Below the pieces are notes generated by a model, which was not told the origin of the DNA, did no database searches, and saw nothing but the letters and a program-made list of their open reading frames with translations. A DNA stretch of 64,000 nucleotides from Staphylococcus americanisciuri (GTDB lineage: Bacteria; Bacillota; Bacilli; Staphylococcales; Staphylococcaceae): positions 62,001 through 126,000 of the forward strand of contig NZ_JANUXY010000002.1 in assembly GCF_024814435.1 (NCBI RefSeq). The letters are read 5' to 3'. Of this stretch, positions 19,729-28,969 are shown one piece after another. The translations under genes and the position numbers were made by a program. The stretch's first letter is position 1. Every line of letters begins with the position of its first letter.

Positions 19729-21081
19729 GTGGTTATTATATACAAGAACAAAAAAACGTTACAAAAGAGTTATAATAGTATTTTAAAAAGAAACAGTGTG
19801 GATATAGAACAAAATAACCATTGGTCTTACTGTTCATTTTTTGATCAGAAAAAAATGAAAAATCATGGTTTTAAAATCCATATATCTGGTAGCATAAATA
19901 ATGCACACATTTTATTAAATATATCCTTGCCTTATTTAGTAAAAAGCAAATTGAATTTTAAAGTTGTCAGTTCTTTAAATAAGCTTGAATTACAAAACAG
20001 CGGAATCTATGGTCAAAGTCAAATCGGTAAGTTAATAACTATATATCCAGAAGATAATAAAATATTAAATAAAACATTGTTTGATCTTCATTTAATTACG
20101 AAAGGTTATAATAGCCCTCTTATCCCTTCAGACTTCCAATATAGAAATAGTGGTGTCGTATATTATAGATATGGTTTATTCATAAGTAATGAATCTAATA
20201 CTATTCAACTATCAAATGGGAAGCTTTTTAAAGATACTCGAGAAAGAATTGTCCCACCTGATTTTCAAAGTTTGATTTTTGATTATCAAGTGCCTAGATA
20301 CTCTATATTACCCAAACACTTAATAATACTTGAAGTATTAAGTGTAAGAGGAAAAGGCTCTACATATAAAGTCTTCGACTTAAAAGATAAAAAAATAAAA
20401 ATTATGAAAGAAGGTAAACCTTTAGGCGAAATTGAAGACAGCGGTATTGATGGTACTGACCGAGTTATCTGGGAAGCTTTTATACTAAGCAAATTAAATT
20501 GTTTAACACATGTACCATCACTCCATGATTATTTTTATATAGGTAACCATTTTTATATCATAGAAGACTTTATAGAAGGATCCACCCTGGAAAATTATTG
20601 TCTACAATCAGATTTTAACAGACTTGAAATTCTATCAATAATGATTCAAATAACAGAAAAAGTTAACTCCATCCACAAGATGGGTTTCATAATAAATGAT
20701 TTATCTATGGGAAATATAATAATAGACCTTTCACAAAACATCCATATAATAGATTTAGAGTTTTCTTTTAGTCAAGATATCGAATGTCCTCCTTTTATGA
20801 ATGTTGGAACTCCTGGTTTTTTTAATGAAAATCGAAAATCAACATATATTAAGGATGACATCTATAGCCTTGTTTGTATTTATTATTATTTACTACTGCC
20901 GAGCGAGTATTCGAAATTAACTGAAAGTATAGAGGATTTACAAAAAAATCAAATCTATAGTAACAAGAACTTAGGATTATTAAAAAATGATGACAAGGAA
21001 ATTATTAATAAGGGACTAAATGGAGAAATCCAAGATATTAATTCCTTATTATTATACTTCAAGGAGTTGTATGCAATATGA
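19729..21081 (+). CDS. cyclase-less class III lanthipeptide synthetase (lyase-kinase)
   Basis: 450 residues from a GTG at 19729. Residues 30-195 match the N-terminal lyase domain of LanKC enzymes: GFKIHISGS (48-55), LPYLVKSKLNFKVVSSL (67-83), GKLITIYPED (100-109) and VVYYRYG (143-149). Residues 200-450 are a kinase domain with a Lys near 225, Glu249, the catalytic NDLSMGN (Asp324) and the metal-binding IDLE (Asp342). LanKC proteins phosphorylate Ser/Thr, eliminate phosphate to give dehydroamino acids, then cyclise. Here the protein ends right after the kinase, so the roughly 400-residue LanC-like cyclase domain is absent and no separate cyclase is nearby. The following ABC gene overlaps its stop. 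Confidence 0.85.
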   Translation: MVIIYKNKKTLQKSYNSILKRNSVDIEQNNHWSYCSFFDQKKMKNHGFKIHISGSINNAHILLNISLPYLVKSKLNFKVVSSLNKLELQNSGIYGQSQIGKLITIYPEDNKILNKTLFDLHLITKGYNSPLIPSDFQYRNSGVVYYRYGLFISNESNTIQLSNGKLFKDTRERIVPPDFQSLIFDYQVPRYSILPKHLIILEVLSVRGKGSTYKVFDLKDKKIKIMKEGKPLGEIEDSGIDGTDRVIWEAFILSKLNCLTHVPSLHDYFYIGNHFYIIEDFIEGSTLENYCLQSDFNRLEILSIMIQITEKVNSIHKMGFIINDLSMGNIIIDLSQNIHIIDLEFSFSQDIECPPFMNVGTPGFFNENRKSTYIKDDIYSLVCIYYYLLLPSEYSKLTESIEDLQKNQIYSNKNLGLLKNDDKEIINKGLNGEIQDINSLLLYFKELYAI

Positions 21082-22001
21082 AATCTTCCTCAATCATCTC
21101 TATTCAAAATGTGACACAGCTATATGACAACAACAAAGGAATTAGAGACATTACATTTGATATCCAAAAAGGGGACTTTATTGCCTTAGTCGGCTCTAAT
21201 GGTTCAGGCAAATCAACATTGATTAACAGTATATCTGGTGTGCAATCTTTTCAATCTGGCAGTATCGCAATAAATGATGATTATATTCCAGAGAAACATC
21301 CTTATAGCCTTTTAGGTTTTAGTCCCCAACAACAAGTCGTGGATTGGTATTTAACCGTACTAGACAACGTTATGTTAGGGACATTATTAGCCGGTCATCA
21401 CAATAAAGAAGCGATGTCACTGGCAACTGAAGCACTGAAAATCGTAAATTTAGAAGATAAACATCATATGAGCGTCGATCAATTATCTGGTGGTCAACAA
21501 CAACGTGTACAAATTGCACGTGCTATTGCCCATCGTCCAGCATTTTATCTTTTAGATGAACCAACTACGGGACTCGATACAGAGTCAGCAGAACAGTTTT
21601 TGCGTTATCTGAGCGAATCCGTAAGTAACCGTAACGCTGCTGCGCTAGTATCATCACATGACCTTAATTTATTAGAAAAATACTGTAACAAAGTATTATA
21701 CATTGATAACGGCAAGGTAAAATATCATGGGAACATGGCAGATTTTATCGAAAATAACAATAAAACTACCAACTATACAGTTGTCTATGCCGAACCAATT
21801 AATATTAGTAATATCGAGAGTGTCATGGCACAACACGTCAATGAATATAGCGTCTTAAATACGCATACCGTCTCATTCAACATAAGTCACGCACAAACCG
21901 TTTCTGATGTCATTCAAGCATGTGCCACATTAGGAAAAATCCAAAATTTTAGTGAAGAAAAGAAAACATTACGCGATTCATATTTATCGATCAAACAATA
22001 A
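21078..22001 (+). CDS. ABC transporter ATP-binding protein of the RiPP cluster
   Basis: 307 residues. Walker A (GSNGSGKST near residue 39), the signature LSGGQQQRVQIARA (near 133), Walker B (FYLLDEPTTGLDT) and the switch histidine (SSHD) are all intact, so it should hydrolyse ATP. The last 80 residues are an accessory domain. The ATG overlaps the synthetase stop by four bases. It forms an ABC-2 exporter with the next gene, probably for export of the mature peptide or for self-immunity. Codon use here is closer to core genes than that of the upstream RiPP genes, hinting at separate origins. Confidence 0.9.
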   Translation: MKSSSIISIQNVTQLYDNNKGIRDITFDIQKGDFIALVGSNGSGKSTLINSISGVQSFQSGSIAINDDYIPEKHPYSLLGFSPQQQVVDWYLTVLDNVMLGTLLAGHHNKEAMSLATEALKIVNLEDKHHMSVDQLSGGQQQRVQIARAIAHRPAFYLLDEPTTGLDTESAEQFLRYLSESVSNRNAAALVSSHDLNLLEKYCNKVLYIDNGKVKYHGNMADFIENNNKTTNYTVVYAEPINISNIESVMAQHVNEYSVLNTHTVSFNISHAQTVSDVIQACATLGKIQNFSEEKKTLRDSYLSIKQ

Positions 22002-22013
22002 GGGGAGATGTCT

Positions 22014-22814
22014 ATGTTCGTACAAGAATTTAGAGAGAAGAGCAACTTAGGTATCGGTAGTCTAGCCATTTTAATCAATATTGAATTCAAAGCATTTTGG
22101 CGCAACAAAAACATTTTAATTACGCAAGTCGTACAACCTACTATTTACTTTTTATTCTTAGTGATGGGGCTTGGGGGCTCATTAGGGACTATTACGTATT
22201 ACAATATGGACATCCAGTACCAATCATATGCATTAATTGGTGTGCTAGGCTTATTAATAATTAGTCAGATGACACAAACAATTTATCGAACAACAATTGA
22301 TAAGCGATGGGGGCTGTTATCGCTCAAATTTTTAAGCGGCGTCAAACCTTTCTACTACATGATTGGTATGTCAACATATCCCGCTATCGGTTTCACTGTC
22401 CAATCACTATTACTCTATCTCCTTGCATTACCATTTCATTTGGAGATTGGCTTTATTAAGTTTGTGCTCGTCATTTTAATCGGTATCATTTCGCTACTGT
22501 TTTGGACATCTATCGGCATTATGATTACGACATATATTAATGACTATCAAAAAAGAGATACGATAATTGCGATGATGATGTTACCTTTAGGTTTCTCAGC
22601 ACCAACCTTCTACCTTGCTGAAAATGTACCACACTACATCAATATCGTTGCGTCTATCAATCCATTAACTTATCAAGTTAACGCCATGCGTAACATACTG
22701 TTCGGTATACATGGCAATCTCTCTTTAGCATTGACCATTGGCTTCACAGCCCTTTCACTAATGACTGGCGTGTGGGTATTAAAACGTAGTGATCTCGTGA
22801 TTAAGGAAAACTAG
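22014..22814 (+). CDS. ABC-2 type permease of the RiPP cluster
   Basis: 266 residues from the ATG at 22014, six bases after AGGGGAG; an ATG at 22008 touches that site. Six hydrophobic segments and the layout of ABC-2 (DrrB-like) permeases are visible (FWRNKNILITQVVQPTIYF at residues 33-51; INPLTYQVNAMRN near 222). It pairs with the ATPase directly upstream (12-base gap). A terminator follows 105 bases later, marking the end of the cluster. Confidence 0.87.
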   Translation: MFVQEFREKSNLGIGSLAILINIEFKAFWRNKNILITQVVQPTIYFLFLVMGLGGSLGTITYYNMDIQYQSYALIGVLGLLIISQMTQTIYRTTIDKRWGLLSLKFLSGVKPFYYMIGMSTYPAIGFTVQSLLLYLLALPFHLEIGFIKFVLVILIGIISLLFWTSIGIMITTYINDYQKRDTIIAMMMLPLGFSAPTFYLAENVPHYINIVASINPLTYQVNAMRNILFGIHGNLSLALTIGFTALSLMTGVWVLKRSDLVIKEN

Positions 22815-22918
22815 TAATGAGTCTGTAAAAGGAGAATAACTTTAACTATAGCTTTGCACGAAAGAAGTTCTATAATATTATAATAACAAATGGTGGTGTA
22901 TCTCTGAGAAATACACTC

Positions 22919-22952
22919 GAGGGGGTCTGTTACTTACAGTCTCCTCTTTTTC
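22919..22952 (+). terminator. terminator of the RiPP cluster
   Basis: Imperfect hairpin GAGGGGGTCTGT / ACAGTCTCCTC, followed by TTTTTCTT, downstream of the ABC permease. A smaller hairpin (GTGTAT / ATACAC) precedes it near 22897-22916. Confidence 0.65.
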
Positions 22953-23236
22953 TTGGTTCTACTGGCGTTCTGTCTTTATATAAGGAGAAATTTTATTGGT
23001 GAAGATAGGTTAAAATACTATGATAAAACCTGTCATGATAACTTTTTAATCACTTACCCTTTTCTTTCCTGATTATACATTTTTCTAGAGATTTTATGTA
23101 TATTCCATTCTCTTTTTACTTAATACACCAAATAAAAAGAGCCCTTTTGAAATTATCTCATTGGCCCGTTAGATTCTTCATTTATTATCATCTTATCGTA
23201 GTTACTACCGGCATACACACGCTACTTTTCTTCTAC

Positions 23237-23329
23237 TTATTTCCCCTTCTTATTACGCTCTGTCACCGTAATAATCGTCGGAAGCAGTACACAACACACA
23301 ATAATGATAACGAACAAACCTGCATTCAT
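23237..23329 (-). CDS. small hydrophobic peptide, type I toxin-like
   Basis: A 30-residue frame, below usual cut-offs, starts at ATG 23329 with AAAGGGG nine bases upstream. The peptide has one hydrophobic span (LFVIIIVCCVLLPTIITV) and a charged end (TERNKKGK), the build of staphylococcal type I toxin peptides and small membrane peptides. I cannot identify an antitoxin RNA with certainty. It may equally be a stray frame, but the site, span and tail together are suggestive. Confidence 0.45.
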   Translation of the reverse strand: MNAGLFVIIIVCCVLLPTIITVTERNKKGK

Positions 23330-23447
23330 ACACGCCATCCCCTTTAGTATTAGTTTTATAATAAAATTATAGCATAAACAAATCAGCACAAACGAGAAAT
23401 GATTTTCAACAAAAAGTATTTGTAGATATTTTGAAATTTGCCTTACT

Positions 23448-23660
23448 CTACAACGTCTTCCAGTTATTTACATAAATCAATACATTCATTTTTCTACTGA
23501 ACTCATTAAATACAGTTATGCTTTTAGGTGTTCCACTTATGGTAAGCAATTTTTCTAAACCAATGCCTATATAACAAAGACATAATACGTCAATCAACAA
23601 TATATCTTCACTAAAACGTTTAAAAATAACATCAATCTCTAGTCGCACGTATTCAAAGGG
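23448..23660 (-). repeat. diverged copy of the sequence downstream of guaA (3' side)
   Basis: From 23632 to 23660 this matches 25812-25841 nearly base for base (it includes CATCAATCTCTAGTCG), and weaker similarity continues on both copies towards a shared CCACTTATGG element. The minus strand has an 88-codon open frame (FEYVRLEIDVIFKRF), but the second copy breaks it, so I treat this as repeated non-coding sequence rather than a gene. Confidence 0.6.
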
Positions 23661-23663
23661 GAA

Positions 23664-24256
23664 ATCGAGTAGGAGAATAGCCATTAGTTGACTATTCGTC
23701 CTCTCACGCACCAAGCATACAGACCCGTACTTGGCGGCTCAATATCTTGCGTAAACCAACTCTGCAAGTTTGACTAGAGGTATTAGTCCCCACTTGTAGA
23801 GTTGTTTTGTTGTTAAAGCACGATGAACTTCTTGCGTTTTTGAGAGTCGCCAATATTTCTTTCGTGAATATGCAATCCTCTTCGCACTGTCTATATCAAG
23901 ACCATATTTTTGTAACATCTTACGTTTAGTTTTTTCTTCCATCTCTTGAGTATCAGTTACCTAATGCAACTTCCATCGCTGATGAGACCTCCCAGGGTAA
24001 GCGTAATCACTTTCCACTCACGTCACTGCATCATTTACTATATAGAACTCGGGTAATATCGGACTTTATCTTGTCAGGCAGATTCGTCCATTCTACATAG
24101 CCTTGTATGATATTTCTGTTCGTCAGTGCGAGTGTTTGCGTCCGACTTCCTTCAGATTCCACTTCACAATGGACACCCTTGTCTTTCGCTAACAGTTCCT
24201 ACTACCAAGCCTGTAACGGACTTTCACCGTCAAGTTATTACCCATGCCGGGCGCAT
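23664..24256 (-). mobile_element. ORF-deleted group IIC intron
   Basis: On the minus strand the RNA runs from 24256 to about 23664. The 5' part contains sequence blocks shared with the Oceanobacillus iheyensis group IIC intron: CCCGGCATGGG near the start, CAAGGGTGTCC, GGAATCTGAAGGAAG, AGTAAATGATGCAG and GGGAGGTCT. Domain V (GAGCCGCCAAG to GTGAGAGG, near 23700-23735) and domain VI with a bulged-A stem (GAATAGTC / GGCTATTC) follow, ending CTACTCGAT. The first base is A where GUGYG would demand G. It lies immediately after a duplicate of the guaA terminator hairpin, as expected for group IIC insertion. Only about 67 codons of its protein remain. Confidence 0.92.
23739..23942 (-). pseudogene. C-terminal remnant of the group II intron maturase
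   Basis: 67 codons. The part AKRIAYSRKKYWRLSKTQEV followed by HRALTTKQLYKWG resembles the very C-terminal thumb/X end of group IIC intron-encoded proteins. The entire reverse transcriptase palm is missing; the remnant joins directly to domain III/IV RNA. Not functional as a maturase, so splicing would need help in trans. Confidence 0.85.
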
Positions 24257-24318
24257 ACAAAAAGGCTAAAAATACCGTTGTTATACGGTTTCTAGCCTCT
24301 TATTTATGTTATATTATT
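24257..24318 (-). repeat. duplicate of the guaA 3' end and terminator
   Basis: This matches 25849-25915 with a few changes. It includes the hairpin GGCTAGAAACCG / CGGTATTTTTAGCC plus T run and a stretch equal to the bases after the guaA stop codon. It forms the 5' exon side of the group IIC intron. The pair of copies brackets the Abi gene. Confidence 0.85.
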
Positions 24319-24508
24319 CCATTCGCTGAAACAGATGTTTTTGGGTTTGTATTAACTTATAACGCTTGATATATCAGTGTTTTGATAGCTACATACTTCC
24401 TATCAATTTACATTACTTGTTAAATAAACCTTTCAATTCGTGCATGCGTGAACTTACAACCTTTTCCTTTCATCGAGAAATTTATTTCAAAAAGTTGGCA
24501 ATACGCAC

Positions 24509-24546
24509 ACAAAAACTCAGCCCTACATCTTATGACGCAGGGCTTA
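24509..24546 (-). terminator. terminator of the Abi gene
   Basis: Minus-strand arms AAGCCCTGC / GTAGGGCT, followed by GAGTTTTTG. The upstream arm overlaps the last codons of the gene. A related sequence lies at 62289-62335. Confidence 0.7.
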
Positions 24547-25522
24547 CAAACATATAGTTTATTTCCTTAGTAACAATAATAAAGTAAGGATTAATAATTA
24601 GCAAGTGCCACACTAAAAAAGTGTATACTGACTTAAAACGTTCATCATATATATGTTTATTCTTTCGAGCATATTCCATGAAGGCATTAAGCTCATCAAT
24701 TCTACGCTCTCTCATATTTTTATTCACAACTATTTTATCGTAAACATAAAGCATCGCTAAAATATCATGAATATTATAATTTCTAAGTCTTTTATCTAAA
24801 GTTCGCTTAGGAATACCTAAACTTTTCGCATATTGCGTTATTAACACACTTTTATTATTGCCAATAATTTGGTTTTTCAAAACAATATTATTTAGTATAG
24901 GGGTATTATGAGCAGCTTTATTTCTGATGTTTTTTACAAATCGTACCGTTTTGCTCAATTCTTTAAACTCACCGATTTTATACGTATTATAGTAAAATTC
25001 AATAAACCAACACAAGTCACCAAACTGCATGTGCTCAATTAAAAACCATATAGGTGTGTTTTGTTCATACTTATCATAATCTAACTTTCTATATGTATCA
25101 TAGCTCAAATATTTCATCATTTTTTTATAAGGATCTTTTATGGTTGACGTCTGTCTCACATAATCAAAAAAACATAGTACAACCTTGTAACCATCTTCAT
25201 TTTCTAAATATGTAATTGACCTCATAATATTTAACTTGATCGAGTGCTCAATGTCCAAACAAAATTTTATTATGATATAACGCAACCTCATATCTAAACT
25301 TGCTAAATCTACTAAATTTTTAAAATCAACTTCTTGATATCTTTCGACCAGCTGATTTTGATGTTTAACTATTTGTTTGGGATAGTTATCAACATAACTA
25401 TTGAGCTTGTAATAATAATTTTTAAATTCTAATATTCTCATGGCCTTTATTTCATCAATGTAATTAAACTTCACACCTTTGAACTTCATATAAAATATAA
25501 GAGATTTAAATGACAATGACAT
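24530..25522 (-). CDS. Abi_2/AbiF-like single-HEPN protein
   Basis: 330 residues. The N-terminal pattern (MKFKGVKFNYIDEIKAM, then YYYKLNSY) and the central HMQFGDLCWF fit Abi_2 proteins (AbiD/AbiF), and a HEPN ribonuclease motif R-x4-H is present at R200-H205 (RNKAAH). Abi_2 proteins abort phage infection or act as toxins in RNA-antitoxin pairs, and have been proposed as relatives of Cas13 ancestors. It is AT-rich and isolated on an islet between two copies of the guaA 3' end. The start is the ATG with AAGG eight bases before it. No protein antitoxin lies beside it; the gap upstream is the place to look for an RNA partner. Confidence 0.83.
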   Translation of the reverse strand: MSLSFKSLIFYMKFKGVKFNYIDEIKAMRILEFKNYYYKLNSYVDNYPKQIVKHQNQLVERYQEVDFKNLVDLASLDMRLRYIIIKFCLDIEHSIKLNIMRSITYLENEDGYKVVLCFFDYVRQTSTIKDPYKKMMKYLSYDTYRKLDYDKYEQNTPIWFLIEHMQFGDLCWFIEFYYNTYKIGEFKELSKTVRFVKNIRNKAAHNTPILNNIVLKNQIIGNNKSVLITQYAKSLGIPKRTLDKRLRNYNIHDILAMLYVYDKIVVNKNMRERRIDELNAFMEYARKNKHIYDERFKSVYTFLVWHLLIINPYFIIVTKEINYMFVSPAS

Positions 25523-25811
25523 TGTACAACCTTACTTTCTTAGGATATTGCAAATATTATACATTAAAACATACTAAATAGTGTTAGATATTTTTAACCA
25601 CTTCTTATTTTAACTGTTTGGAATCCCATTCTTTAACCTTCAAAAAATTGTAAAGTCATATTATCTACTAGCTTTTGTTAAAGTTAATACACTCCCACTT
25701 ATGGGAAAGTTATGCTTATTTTAGAAAGCTCAAATGTAAGTTCTCTAACAATATCAAACACTTACGTGACCGAAAAATAACGAGACAAAGTCGCTGAAAA
25801 GTTCGCAAACT
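25523..25811. other. gap upstream of the Abi gene, candidate RNA partner region
   Basis: About 290 bases without a gene. It holds small inverted repeats such as CCCA-CTTA-TGGG (25694-25705) and the Abi promoter. Part of it is a diverged copy of sequence near 23526-23631. A structured antitoxin RNA is possible by analogy with AbiF systems, but I cannot demonstrate one. Confidence 0.35.
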
Positions 25812-25915
25812 ACATCAATCTCTAGTCGAACATATTCAAAGGGAAAACAAAAAGGCTAGAAATACCGTTGTTATGCGGTTTCTAGCCTCTCATTTATGTT
25901 ATATCATTATTCCCA
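25812..25915 (-). repeat. original copy of the repeated guaA 3' flank
   Basis: This segment, from the guaA stop through its terminator to CATCAATCTCTAGTCG, is repeated at 23632-23660 plus 24257-24318, where the group IIC intron splits the second copy. Repeats of a gene's 3' end commonly mark an integration junction. Confidence 0.8.
25848..25888 (-). terminator. guaA terminator
   Basis: Minus-strand hairpin GGCTAGAAACCG / CGGTATTTCTAGCC, followed by TTTTTGTTTT, beginning about 20 bases after the guaA stop. Confidence 0.92.
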
Positions 25916-27448
25916 CTCAATTGTACTTGGTGGCTTAGATGTAATGTCATAGACCACGCGGTTTACGTGATCGACTTCATTCACAATACGTGTTGAAATC
26001 TTTTGTAAGACTTCCCAATCAATTCGTGCAAAGTCACTCGTCATACCGTCAATGGATGTCACGGCACGTACACCAACTGTATAGTCATACGTACGGTAGT
26101 CACCCATTACACCGACTGAACGAATGTCTGGGAGCACTGTGAAGTATTGCCAGATTTCACGTTCTAAACCTTCTTCACCAATCACTTCACGTAGAATTGC
26201 ATCCGATTCGCGAACAATCTCCAATTTGTCTTCCGTAATCTCACCAAGGACACGGATACCAAGTCCTGGTCCTGGGAATGGTTGACGCCATACAAGATGT
26301 TCTGGAATACCCAGTTCGATACCAAGCGCACGCACTTCATCTTTGAAAAGTGTGTTGATTGGTTCAATCAGTTCGAATTCCATATCTTCCGGTAAACCAC
26401 CTACGTTATGATGTGATTTGATTGTTTGTGCCGTCTTTGTTCCTGATTCAATAACGTCTGTATATAACGTTCCTTGCGCTAGGAAATCGACACCTTCCAA
26501 TTTAGACGCTTCATCATCGAAAACATACACGAACTCGTTACCGATGATTTTACGTTTTTTCTCAGGGTCTGAAACGCCTTGAAGTTTCGACATGAATCGT
26601 TCTTTGGCGTTCACACGAATAATGTTCATGTTAAAGCCCTCACCGAATTGTTCCATGACCATATCGCCTTCACCTTTACGTAATAAACCATGGTCAACGA
26701 AGATACATGTCAATTGATCGCCAATCGCTCTGTGTAATAAGACGGCAACAACGGATGAGTCTACGCCACCACTCATCGCACATAATACTTTTCGGTCGCC
26801 GACTTGTTCGCGAATTTTTTGAACTTCAATATCGATAAAGTTCTCCATCGTCCATTGACCTATACATTGACATACACGACGTACAAAGTTCTCTAACAAG
26901 TCATTACCGTACTCTGTATGACGCACTTCTGGGTGGAATTGCACGCCATAGATACGACGTTTTTTGTCTTCAATCGCCGCATATTGCGTACTTGGGCTAT
27001 CCGCAATGACTTCAAAGCCTTCTGGAATCTCGATAACTTTGTCTGAATGACTCATCCAAACTGTTTGTTCTTCAGGTAAGCCCTGGAATAATTCGTCTGA
27101 CTTCGCTTTAATGATGGCTTTACCGTATTCACGTTCATTTGCACGTTCTACTTTACCGCCTAAAAGTTTCGTTGTCAGTTGCATACCATAACAGATGCCT
27201 AATACCGGTACACCTAAGTCATAAATTGCTGGGTCAATTGTGAATGCATCTTCTTCATATACTGAGTTCGGTCCACCAGATAAGATGATACCTTTTGGAT
27301 TCATCTTTTTAATTTCATCTAACGAAATCTCATGATCGTGCAGTTCACTGTAAACGCCCATTTCACGAATACGACGCGTAATAAGCTGATTGTATTGACT
27401 TCCAAAGTCGAGGACAAGAATCATTTCTTGTTCTTTTGCCATTTCCAT
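25907..27448 (-). CDS. guaA: GMP synthase (glutamine-hydrolysing)
   Basis: 513 residues, full length. It aminates XMP to GMP. The N-terminal class I glutamine amidotransferase domain has the catalytic cysteine in LGICYGMQL (near residue 89) and the HPE motif (QFHPEVRH). The ATP pyrophosphatase domain has the SGGVDSS loop near residue 230, and the C-terminal dimerisation domain ends [10 protein letters not shown]. The start ATG has AAAGGAGT upstream. It is the last gene of the xpt-pbuX-guaB-guaA operon, 21 bases after guaB, and its 3' end is a repeat junction. In S. aureus the vSa-alpha island lies at the same spot. Confidence 0.98.
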   Translation of the reverse strand: MEMAKEQEMILVLDFGSQYNQLITRRIREMGVYSELHDHEISLDEIKKMNPKGIILSGGPNSVYEEDAFTIDPAIYDLGVPVLGICYGMQLTTKLLGGKVERANEREYGKAIIKAKSDELFQGLPEEQTVWMSHSDKVIEIPEGFEVIADSPSTQYAAIEDKKRRIYGVQFHPEVRHTEYGNDLLENFVRRVCQCIGQWTMENFIDIEVQKIREQVGDRKVLCAMSGGVDSSVVAVLLHRAIGDQLTCIFVDHGLLRKGEGDMVMEQFGEGFNMNIIRVNAKERFMSKLQGVSDPEKKRKIIGNEFVYVFDDEASKLEGVDFLAQGTLYTDVIESGTKTAQTIKSHHNVGGLPEDMEFELIEPINTLFKDEVRALGIELGIPEHLVWRQPFPGPGLGIRVLGEITEDKLEIVRESDAILREVIGEEGLEREIWQYFTVLPDIRSVGVMGDYRTYDYTVGVRAVTSIDGMTSDFARIDWEVLQKISTRIVNEVDHVNRVVYDITSKPPSTIEWE

Positions 27449-27469
27449 ACTGTTTGTACTCCTTTAATC

Positions 27470-28960
<1,491 letters not shown>

Positions 28961-28969
28961 TTAGTTACA

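Noticed and set aside
23096-23347. 83-codon plus-strand frame rich in hydrophobic residues
   Set aside because: It has no ribosome-binding site, and it is antisense to the better-supported 30-residue peptide frame.
23448-23714. 88-codon minus-strand frame spanning the 3' end of the intron
   Set aside because: Its second copy downstream of guaA is broken by stops, and the start lies in intron domain V, so it is not a conserved protein.
24107-24295. 62-codon plus-strand frame
   Set aside because: It is the complement of the group IIC intron RNA domains, not a protein gene.
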